From NCBI GenBank assembly GCA_039199225.1, contig JBCCSZ010000412.1, forward strand, positions 1-5,106: 5,106 nucleotides of DNA. The letters run 5' to 3'. Position 1 is the stretch's first letter, and each line of letters begins with the position of its first letter. A program made the translations under genes and the position numbers. Below, piece after piece: positions 1 through 5,106 of the stretch. Source of the stretch: JBCCSZ01 sp039199225 (GTDB lineage Bacteria > Bacteroidota > Bacteroidia > Chitinophagales > Saprospiraceae). The notes under the pieces were generated by a model. The model was given only the letters and a program-made list of their open reading frames with translations. It was not told where the DNA came from and did no database searches.

Positions 1-396
1 CAGGCTGCTGGGAATGGCGTTGGAGATGTGATCTTTCATCAGGCCAGTTTGTATTTCGATTTTGAGGCGCCTTTCCAAACAGCGGAAACCTTCCATACCA
101 TCGGCAAGGACTACATCAACCAAAAAACCGTTTCCACCGACCAAACCACCCGTAAGCTGCCAGCCATCCAAATACGACCCAATCCGATGTATGACAAAGC
201 ACTCTTTGACCTACCTGGCGTAGAGGGAGCTGTGAAACTTACTTTGTACGACATCGGCGGCCGCGAACTCCTGCAAAAAAGATTTCCCCAAAGCCGTTTT
301 ACCTTTCTCCGTAACCACCTGACAAGTGGTGTATACATTTATGAAATTGAACAAGATGGTCTCCGACTACACCGGGGTAAACTTCTTGTCAAATGA
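1..396 (+). CDS. T9SS-secreted surface protein, C-terminal fragment (DPNDK/DUF7619-type tail plus type A sorting domain), 5'-truncated by the window edge
   Basis: The frame is open from base 1 and ends at TGA 394-396, giving 131 visible residues; the GTG at 28 is an internal valine codon, not a start. Visible residues 1-36 hold the end of a DPNDK/DUF7619-type beta domain: the segment with YFDFEAP and TIG matches YFDFNEP and TVG near the end of the same domain in the next gene (8 of 20 positions identical by hand alignment). After a linker of about 20 residues comes a T9SS type A sorting domain (about 56-131) with the hallmarks RPNP, LTLYDIGGREL, LTSGVYIYEIE and a basic end, GKLLVK. Such domains direct cargo through the type IX translocon after Sec export and are usually cleaved, with attachment to the surface or release. 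The rest of the protein, and so its specific activity, lies outside the window. It is 34 bases upstream of a probable paralogue and likely shares its transcript. Confidence 0.9.
   Translation, partial: QAAGNGVGDVIFHQASLYFDFEAPFQTAETFHTIGKDYINQKTVSTDQTTRKLPAIQIRPNPMYDKALFDLPGVEGAVKLTLYDIGGRELLQKRFPQSRFTFLRNHLTSGVYIYEIEQDGLRLHRGKLLVK
166..393 (+). other. T9SS type A C-terminal sorting domain of the upstream gene
   Basis: This covers visible residues 56-131. The PNP motif near the start, the central LYDIGGREL strand, the SGVYIYEIE strand and the final GKLLVK are the usual conserved blocks of the roughly 75-residue Por secretion/type A sorting domain. The domain is expected to be recognised by the T9SS outer-membrane machinery and removed by the sortase-like PorU. 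Confidence 0.88.
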
Positions 397-430
397 CAAA
401 ACATTTTTCCACCCCTAGATTCAAGAATTT

Positions 431-490
431 ATGAAGACCAACATTCTACTTCTTCTGACCTTCGGCTTATTGCCCTTCTACAGTTGGAGC
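431..490 (+). other. Sec signal peptide
   Basis: Residues 1-20 show Lys2, a leucine-rich core (ILLLLTFGLLPF) and S-W-S before Gln21. Cleavage after Ser20 would leave Gln at +1, as is very common in Bacteroidota exported proteins, where it can cyclise to pyroglutamate. Cys22 follows, but WSQC is not a lipobox, so a lipoprotein is unlikely. Confidence 0.85.
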
Positions 491-3400
491 CAATGCAGTT
501 TTGGTGCGCCCGACTGCTTTTCAGCTGAAAATGTGTGCTTTCCCATCGAGGGCGTTTTACCTCCCGGACAGGCTGGCGATGTTTTTCCTGGTTGTCCTGC
601 CAATTCCATCGATAATCCCGTGTGGTATCGAATAAATATACAAACCCAAGGTCTTGTAGAGTTGCTCATCACCCCTACTAATTGCCAAGGAATCAATGGG
701 GCATTTGGGATACAAGCAGCTTTGGTGGAAGATTGTAATCCCAATGTGCAGGCCATCAGTGTCAACTGTGCTTGCCAAACCGGGCCGATATTTCTGAGTG
801 GTTTCATTTCTAATCCTGGAGATTATTACTTACTTGTGGATGGTTGTGCCGGTGATCAATGCGATTATCTCATCGAATTGCTTCAAGGGGACTATCTAGA
901 GACGCCCATCACTGGTCCGCTTTCTGCCCCAGTCGTTGTTCCACCAAATCCTTGTCCAGGACAAGTTGTTCAGATCACTGCTCCTGACTTTCCTGCTGCC
1001 GAATATTGGGAATGGAATTTACCTTCCGACGTCACCATCATCAGTGACCTTCCATACTGCAGTTCCATTGCGACTGTCTGGGGATCAAGCGGTGGCGATG
1101 TGAGTTATGGAGTATCCAATGGTTGTACGAGCGATACCTTGCAATCTCCGATAACAACAGTTGATGATTATATTTTTGACTCAACGGTTGTTGATGTTTC
1201 TTATTGTTTGGGCGATTCGCCAGGTGTTGTGTTTCCGCCAGGTAGTGGGAATGTTTTTCAGGCGGGCAGTTGGACGGTCCCATTGACTACTGTAGGGGGC
1301 TGCGATAGCATTGTGACTTTAAATGTCGTGGCTTTGAATTCTCCGGCCTTTTTAGTGGTCGATACGGTTTGTCAGGGCAGCGAGTTGATGGGCTTTCCTG
1401 TGTCTCTTGGCGTATTGAATGAATCAATCGATACGGTCATCATCTTGCCCAATGGAGCGACCAATGGGTGTGATAGTACTTTTGTTTTCCAAATTTTTGT
1501 CTATCAGGACCAGCCAAGTATTAGTCTTCAAAAATTGGATTGTAGCATTACGGGGGGAGAAATTGAACTGTCTGTTCCCAACAACAGCTTTTCGACCTAT
1601 AGTTGGTCGACGAGTAATGGCAACATTACGACGGCTACGGATCAATCGACCATTCGGGTGGATGCCCCTGGCGACTATACCCTGGATGTCATCACCTTTG
1701 ATTCGGAAGGCATGCAAATTTGTCAGGGAAGCCAATCGATCAGTCTTTTTTCCAGTGATTTTGCAGGGGCCTTGGACATCAACATCTTTACAAATAATGT
1801 GCTTTGCAATGGCAGCGCGGACGGGGCCATCACTACAGATGTTACCGGCGGGCTTCCTCCATACAATTACCAGTGGAGCATAGGGGCAACCGAACCCAGT
1901 CTGACCGATCTCCCTGCTGGCGTCTACTTTTTGACGGTTACAGACGCCAATGCTTGCACCATTGAAACCTCCGTGACTATTGGTCAACCAGCGCTCTTAC
2001 AGCTTACTTTTGCGGAGGTAGAAACTTCTTGCGATGGAACAGGTTCTGCCAGGGTCGTGGTGGCTGGTGGCACATCCCCTTACACCTTCTCATGGGATGA
2101 TGGCAATACTGGGAGTTTGAATACGGTATTGGCGCCGGGCGATCATACCGTGTCCGTTACAGATGCCAATGGTTGTCTTGCGGTTGGTTCCGTTTTTATA
2201 CAGCCTGAAATCGACTTTGATGTCAATAGTACTTATACAGATTGTGACAGTACGGGCGGTACGGCCTTTGTTTCTAATATCGTAGGAACATCCAACCCGC
2301 TCATCAGCTGGAGCAATGGGGAAAGTGGTGCCGTCATCACGGGCTTGCAGCCAGGTGGATACTCTGTCACGGTAGAAGACCCGGGCAGTGGTTGCCGCAA
2401 TCACAAGAACGTTTTAGTCGAGTTGGATACAACCTGCTTGGTGACCATTTCTGGCTTTGTATACGACGACCAAGCCAACGGGGATTGTATCATCGATGCC
2501 AGCTCGCAGCCGATCAGTGGTATACAAGTAGAATTGAATACTGGCATGGTAGTCTTTACCAATTCCAATGGTTACTACGAATTCAATGTACCTCCGGGGG
2601 AATACATCTTACAGGTCAATCTATCTTCCCCCCAGGTTGTTTCCATCTGTACCGATCCGATTGCTGTAGATGCCAGGACTTGGGGGATAGATTACACAGA
2701 CAACAACTTTTTTGTGAGCGTTGACCGGCAGGTGGATTTGTTTATGAAAATCAGTAAGCGCAACCAACGTCCGGGCTTTACGCGCACGCTGCGCATCTGT
2801 GTGATGAATCGCGGTGCCGACCCTGCGGATGGAACACTCTACTACACCCACGACAGCCTCCAACAGTTTGAACGGGCCTTCCCAATGGAAACCACCTACA
2901 GCCTTCCCAATCGTGAGGTCGCCTTTGATTTTACGGACTTGCAGCCAGGGCAGGTGTACGTCTATACAGTTTATATGTTTACGCCTTTGACGGTGCCAAT
3001 GGGGACGCTGTTGGACAATTTTTTCCGAGTTGAAAGTACCAATGGATTGGAAGTCAACATAGCCGACAATGAGGAATACTGTCAAACGCTGGTGACGAAT
3101 GCCTATGATCCAAACGATAAGCAGGTTACTCCGCTGGGCGAGGGGCCGCAAGGCATCATCCAGCCCGAAGATACTTTATTGACTTATCAAATCCGCTTTC
3201 AGAATACGGGAACAGATACAGCCTATACGGTCATATTGCGGGATGAGTTGGACCTCGACTTGCAATACCGAACCCTCCGTCCGCTGGCGGCCAGCCATGA
3301 ATACACGGCTTGCATCCTTCCGGAGGGCATCCTAGAAGTGACCTTTGAAAACATTAATCTGCCTGATAGTACCACAGACTTTGAGGGAAGTAATGGATTT

Positions 3401-4087
3401 ATTTTCTTCGAGATAGAATTGGAAAAGGCCCTCCCACGAGGAACAGTGATTAACAATACTGCTGGTATCTATTTTGATTTCAATGAGCCAATCATTACCA
3501 ATACGGTCGTCAATACTGTTGGGGCAAAAGATGTATCTGTAGAACAAACCCTCCGTGGCTGCGGCAGTGTGGTGGTCAATGATGAGTTGTATATAGCAGA
3601 TACCACCTTGGTGGAAGTTTTTGATCTACCCTACAACGATAGTACGGTCACCACCAATGTGGAAGTATTGGATGTCTTTGATATCCAGGTAGACACCACT
3701 TTAACAAGAGGAGACAGCTATCTGGGGCAGGTCATTGATTCCGATACCACCATCATTCAGAATCTTTCAACGGTCGAAGGTTGTGACAGCACCATTACCA
3801 CCCGAATCACGGTCTTGCTGACCAGTCTGAACAATCCCTTTGCAGCAGTAAAAGTCGACGCCTTTCCGAATCCATTCAATGGTGAGTTGGTCTTCCGTAT
3901 AGAAGGTTTGCAGCAGGCATTGGTGCGTTTGCGCTTGTACGATAGCCAGGGGCGCCTTGTACGCGAGTCGCAGCATCGCGATTCCCTGTTCCGCCATCAA
4001 ACAGCGGAGCTTTCAGCAGGACTGTACTTTTACGAACTAGAGGCCCGTGGGCAGATATTCCGCAGAGGCAAAGTAATTAAACGATGA
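431..4087 (+). CDS. Large multidomain T9SS-secreted surface protein with SprB-like repeats, SdrD-B-like domain and DPNDK (DUF7619-type) domain
   Basis: This complete 1218-residue protein starts at ATG 431, which is followed at once by a Sec signal peptide and so fixes the start; no Shine-Dalgarno is visible, as is common in Bacteroidota. Order by residue: signal peptide 1-20; cysteine-rich beta domain about 22-152 (10 Cys); PKD-like domain about 165-245; two GCDS units 253-300 and 309-357; a divergent Ig-like unit about 363-440; three SprB-type repeats about 449-665; SdrD-B/carboxypeptidase-regulatory-like domain about 671-729 (GFVYDD, NGYYEFNVPPGEY); DUF11-like stretch about 765-885; DPNDK domain about 891-1031; two divergent GCDS-type units 1037-1130; T9SS type A sorting domain 1141-1218. 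All of these are structural or adhesive modules and no catalytic motif was seen, so a role as surface adhesin or matrix protein is inferred rather than shown. No transmembrane helix is apparent after the signal peptide. It follows a paralogous gene after 34 bases and precedes an intrinsic terminator. Confidence 0.95.
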   Translation: MKTNILLLLTFGLLPFYSWSQCSFGAPDCFSAENVCFPIEGVLPPGQAGDVFPGCPANSIDNPVWYRINIQTQGLVELLITPTNCQGINGAFGIQAALVEDCNPNVQAISVNCACQTGPIFLSGFISNPGDYYLLVDGCAGDQCDYLIELLQGDYLETPITGPLSAPVVVPPNPCPGQVVQITAPDFPAAEYWEWNLPSDVTIISDLPYCSSIATVWGSSGGDVSYGVSNGCTSDTLQSPITTVDDYIFDSTVVDVSYCLGDSPGVVFPPGSGNVFQAGSWTVPLTTVGGCDSIVTLNVVALNSPAFLVVDTVCQGSELMGFPVSLGVLNESIDTVIILPNGATNGCDSTFVFQIFVYQDQPSISLQKLDCSITGGEIELSVPNNSFSTYSWSTSNGNITTATDQSTIRVDAPGDYTLDVITFDSEGMQICQGSQSISLFSSDFAGALDINIFTNNVLCNGSADGAITTDVTGGLPPYNYQWSIGATEPSLTDLPAGVYFLTVTDANACTIETSVTIGQPALLQLTFAEVETSCDGTGSARVVVAGGTSPYTFSWDDGNTGSLNTVLAPGDHTVSVTDANGCLAVGSVFIQPEIDFDVNSTYTDCDSTGGTAFVSNIVGTSNPLISWSNGESGAVITGLQPGGYSVTVEDPGSGCRNHKNVLVELDTTCLVTISGFVYDDQANGDCIIDASSQPISGIQVELNTGMVVFTNSNGYYEFNVPPGEYILQVNLSSPQVVSICTDPIAVDARTWGIDYTDNNFFVSVDRQVDLFMKISKRNQRPGFTRTLRICVMNRGADPADGTLYYTHDSLQQFERAFPMETTYSLPNREVAFDFTDLQPGQVYVYTVYMFTPLTVPMGTLLDNFFRVESTNGLEVNIADNEEYCQTLVTNAYDPNDKQVTPLGEGPQGIIQPEDTLLTYQIRFQNTGTDTAYTVILRDELDLDLQYRTLRPLAASHEYTACILPEGILEVTFENINLPDSTTDFEGSNGFIFFEIELEKALPRGTVINNTAGIYFDFNEPIITNTVVNTVGAKDVSVEQTLRGCGSVVVNDELYIADTTLVEVFDLPYNDSTVTTNVEVLDVFDIQVDTTLTRGDSYLGQVIDSDTTIIQNLSTVEGCDSTITTRITVLLTSLNNPFAAVKVDAFPNPFNGELVFRIEGLQQALVRLRLYDSQGRLVRESQHRDSLFRHQTAELSAGLYFYELEARGQIFRRGKVIKR
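1187..1501 (+). repeat. Two tandem GCDS-type repeat units (protein level)
   Basis: Residues 253-300 and 309-357 each run from a strand ending in a C-x-G motif (SYCLGDS; TVCQGSE), through a variable hydrophobic middle, to GCDS followed by a beta strand (GCDSIVTLNVV; GCDSTFVFQIFV). This matches the widespread Bacteroidota surface-protein unit that starts with C-x-G-D/E and ends with GCDS plus an alternating strand. The copies have diverged at DNA level, so this is an old protein-level repeat, not a recent tandem duplication. Confidence 0.75.
1517..2425 (+). repeat. Block of four Ig-like/SprB-type repeats (protein level)
   Basis: Three SprB-type units cover about residues 449-518, 523-592 and 594-665, each with a Cys near the start, a central Y/F/I-x-W strand (NYQWSIG, TFSWDDG, LISWSNG), an L-x-x-G-x-Y/H turn, a V/T-V-T/E-D strand and a second Cys. 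The paired cysteines are 459/509, 534/582 and 605/655, always 48-50 residues apart, and probably form one disulfide per unit. The unit at about 363-440 (Cys371/Cys431, TYSWSTSNG, PGDYTLDV) has the same plan but is longer and more divergent. SprB-type repeats are known from gliding-motility adhesins such as Flavobacterium SprB, although most proteins carrying them are not motility adhesins. Confidence 0.82.
2441..2617 (+). other. SdrD-B/carboxypeptidase-regulatory-like beta domain
   Basis: Residues about 671-729 begin with ISGFVYDDQANGDC, continue through a Pro-Ile-Ser-Gly-Ile-Gln-Val strand and a TNSNGYYEF turn, and end with VPPGEYILQV. This is the pattern of the prealbumin-like domains called SdrD_B or CarboxypepD_reg-like, which act as stalk or spacer modules. 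The Asp/Asn-rich first loop could bind calcium, as in Sdr B domains, but that is inference. Confidence 0.72.
3101..3523 (+). other. DPNDK (DUF7619-type) conserved domain
   Basis: Residues about 891-1031 open with AYDPNDKQVTP, contain LTYQIRFQNTGTDTAYTV and a D-x-L-D-L-D-L segment, and close with INNTAGIYFDFNEPI plus TNTVVNTVG. These are the recurrent landmarks of a DUF11-related beta domain found just ahead of the sorting domain in many Bacteroidota secreted proteins. The final part is shared with the upstream gene. Its molecular role is unknown. The DUF number is from memory and was not checked by search. Confidence 0.8.
3539..3820 (+). repeat. Two degenerate GCDS-type units inserted between the DPNDK domain and the sorting domain
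   Basis: Residues 1037-1081 and 1083-1130 resemble the units at 253-357. The second ends in GCDSTITTRITVLL, close to the GCDSIVTLNVV end of the first N-terminal unit. The first keeps a short Cys-rich start (RGCGSVVVN) and a comparable strand pattern but has lost the GCDS end (NDSTVTTNVEVL instead). The second has lost the Cys at its start (TTLTRGDSY). Both are rich in Asp and Thr. Confidence 0.6.
3851..4084 (+). other. T9SS type A C-terminal sorting domain of the large protein
   Basis: Residues 1141-1218 contain FPNPFNGELVF, VRLRLYDSQGRLV, LSAGLYFYELE and a basic end, GKVIKR, which are the standard blocks of the type A sorting domain. The protein should therefore cross the outer membrane through the type IX secretion system. 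The same blocks occur in the upstream gene (PNP, LYDIGGREL, SGVYIYEIE, GKLLVK). Confidence 0.92.
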
Positions 4088-4361
4088 AAGAAATTTGGTG
4101 GTGACGGCCGACTTGTAACATGTTGTGCGTGCAGGCACAGCTGCTGTGGAATCAGATCAATTTTTCTCAGTGGCAAAGAAGCCGTCGCTGCCAAAAAATA
4201 GGTAGTTTGGAAGAAACCGGATCGACGCGTGTCGGTCCGGCCTTTTGTTTTTAGACAGCCCTTTAAACCATAAAAAGGCAATCATCTTGAACAATACTTA
4301 GCCAAGTGATATACTTTGACTTCTAACTGGTATAACTGGCCTATTTTACTGGGGAGTTGTA
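4088..4361. other. Intergenic region between convergent genes
   Basis: This stretch of 274 bases separates the plus-strand T9SS gene from the minus-strand orphan gene. It contains a short perfect hairpin (CACAG-CTG-CTGTG, 4136-4148), a strong terminator hairpin (4217-4240), and two copies of TAACTGG (4324-4330 and 4333-4339) with a near copy TTACTGG at 4346-4352. No credible coding sequence, tRNA or known RNA element was seen. Base composition turns AT-rich from about 4260 rightwards. Confidence 0.7.
4217..4252 (+). terminator. Rho-independent terminator downstream of the T9SS gene pair
   Basis: A 10-bp stem (CCGGATCGAC, 4217-4226, pairing with GTCGGTCCGG, 4231-4240, with one T-G wobble) closes a 4-base GCGT loop and is followed after CC by TTTTGTTTTT (4243-4252). 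It lies 129 bases after the stop codon, giving a long 3' untranslated end. Read on the minus strand, the hairpin is followed by TTTCTT, so it may also stop transcripts from the convergent gene, though less efficiently. Confidence 0.85.
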
Positions 4362-5106
4362 TTAATTTGATTCTTTAGAAATTGGTTCAACCTGGTGAGA
4401 CTTAGCGTAATCTTCCAGGCGCTCAACTTCAGAAATATCTATATACTCAAGCCATGAAGTATCCCTCAAGTTTTTCCAGATATTGTGTTGAGTCATAAAT
4501 CTTTTATCAGGTTCTTTAGTAACAATAAATTTGGTAGATAGAGGACTTAAATCCTTTATTGGATAGAACGAGTTAATGTCATGTTCTACATTATAGCGTC
4601 TTCTTTCCAGATCAATTGACTTTGCAAATACTTCTACTTCATTTTTTCCAACAAGATCAAACTTAAGTGGTAAAATGGCACCAGGTAAGATTTCTTTACC
4701 CACAGTATAATTGATGTTGTAGTACCTGTCGAGTGTGGGAATATATTCTTTCCTAAACCTTTCAATTGATTTTACATTTTCCTCAACTTCAATTGAGAAG
4801 GGATCTATGTCTATATACTTTTCATATAGTTTGTTGTATACCTCTTGTGTCACAGACAATGATATTCGTTGGGGCTTGGAGAAACTTATGATGTTATTTT
4901 TATAGTTGCTGAGGTAGGAGATATAGCTTTCTTGAATTATATTGTCGTATAAGTTATGAAAAAGTTTATTTGTTTTTGCTTCTGTATGTATTTTGCTATA
5001 AATATCTTGTATTCCTTTAATCTCATTTTTTACGCCAAGGTATAAATGATCTGGAAGCAAGTCTTTCGAAACTGATAATTTGGTCTTAGAGATGTTTAGA
5101 TATACA
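4362..5106 (-). CDS. Unrecognised AT-rich protein, C-terminal 247 residues, 5'-truncated by the window edge
   Basis: The minus-strand frame is open from the right edge (first full codon at 5105) to TAA at 4364-4362. No ATG occurs in the visible N-terminal part; the TTG at 5060 is unlikely to be the start because the frame continues upstream with similar composition, so the true start is probably beyond 5106. I do not recognise the family. The visible part looks soluble: a probable helical stretch (about residues 20-60, KNEIKGIQDIYSKIH onward), a mixed middle with many charged residues (about 85-130), a probable beta segment (about 135-165, PGAILPLKFDLVG, EVEVFAKS) and a charged C-terminal helix (ISEVERLEDYAKSH). 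It has no cysteine, no signal peptide or membrane segment, and no catalytic motif I can name. The DNA is much more AT-rich than the T9SS genes (13 of 60 bases are G or C in 4921-4980). It converges on the T9SS pair and is not part of that operon. Confidence 0.75.
   Translation of the reverse strand, partial: VYLNISKTKLSVSKDLLPDHLYLGVKNEIKGIQDIYSKIHTEAKTNKLFHNLYDNIIQESYISYLSNYKNNIISFSKPQRISLSVTQEVYNKLYEKYIDIDPFSIEVEENVKSIERFRKEYIPTLDRYYNINYTVGKEILPGAILPLKFDLVGKNEVEVFAKSIDLERRRYNVEHDINSFYPIKDLSPLSTKFIVTKEPDKRFMTQHNIWKNLRDTSWLEYIDISEVERLEDYAKSHQVEPISKESN

Noticed and set aside
386..408. Small hairpin TTGTC-AAAT-GACAA followed by TTTTT between the two T9SS genes
   Set aside because: The 5-bp stem has only two G-C pairs, overlaps the upstream stop codon and stands 4 bases from the T run, so it is too weak to call a terminator.
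416..423. TAGATTCA as a possible Bacteroidota -7 element (consensus TAnnTTTG) ahead of the large gene
   Set aside because: It matches the consensus only partly, lacks a convincing TTTG at the proper distance upstream, and would leave almost no leader before the ATG at 431.
488..496. Cys22 near the signal peptide end as a lipoprotein lipidation site
   Set aside because: The residues before Cys22 (W-S-Q) do not form a lipobox, while S-W-S before Gln21 suits signal peptidase I, and a T9SS sorting domain is present.
1419..1883. Plus-strand open frame of 154 codons in another frame of the large gene
   Set aside because: It lies wholly within the T9SS gene, whose own frame has clear domains here; the alternative product has no recognisable feature.
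1424..1987. Minus-strand open frame of 187 codons inside the large gene
   Set aside because: It is antisense to well-supported Ig/SprB-like repeats; its product shows no domain and its openness follows from the codon pattern of the plus-strand gene.
2621..3151. Minus-strand open frame of 176 codons inside the large gene
   Set aside because: It is antisense to the SdrD-B, DUF11-like and DPNDK regions, with no domain or composition sign of a real protein.
4171..4193. Inverted repeat TGGCA...TGCCA followed by AAAAAA
   Set aside because: The stem is only 5 bp with a 13-base loop and there is no T run on either strand after it, so no terminator or RNA element is supported.
4030..4281. Minus-strand open frame of 83 codons across the end of the T9SS gene and the intergenic region
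   Set aside because: It overlaps the sorting-domain coding end, runs through the terminator hairpin, and its translation has no recognisable domain or signal; it is best explained by chance.

Overview
The window looks like a chromosomal segment from a Bacteroidota bacterium, most probably a member of Saprospiria (Lewinella- or Haliscomenobacter-like). This rests on two adjacent plus-strand genes ending in type IX secretion system (T9SS) type A sorting domains. The second gene also combines SprB-type repeats, 'GCDS' repeat units, an SdrD-B/carboxypeptidase-regulatory-like domain and a 'DPNDK' (DUF7619-type) domain, a mixture typical of giant surface or secreted proteins in that phylum. The class assignment is inferred from domain style, not from any marker gene.

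Layout: 1-396 is the 3' end of a secreted T9SS cargo gene whose start lies left of the window. After 34 bases, with no convincing terminator or promoter, comes a complete 1218-residue gene (431-4087). It encodes a signal peptide, a cysteine-rich N-terminal domain, a PKD-like domain, two GCDS units, four Ig/SprB-like units, an SdrD-B-like domain, a DUF11-like stretch, the DPNDK domain, two more divergent GCDS-type units and the T9SS sorting domain. The two genes share the DPNDK-domain tail followed by the sorting domain, so they appear to be tandem paralogues, probably co-transcribed, exported by Sec and then by T9SS to the cell surface or medium.

The intergenic region 4088-4361 carries one good intrinsic terminator (4217-4252) between convergent genes. 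From 4362 to the right edge, the minus strand encodes the C-terminal 247 residues of an unrecognised, cysteine-free, lysine/isoleucine/tyrosine-rich protein in markedly more AT-rich DNA. Its 5' end lies beyond the window. Its composition differs sharply from the T9SS genes and suggests horizontally acquired or accessory DNA, but no function can be assigned.

No RNA gene, CRISPR array, insertion sequence, integrase, toxin-antitoxin pair or recognisable defence gene is visible. The window is mostly ordinary for this phylum. The points worth a second look are the tandem cargo pair, the internal repeat architecture of the large protein, and the AT-rich orphan at the right end.
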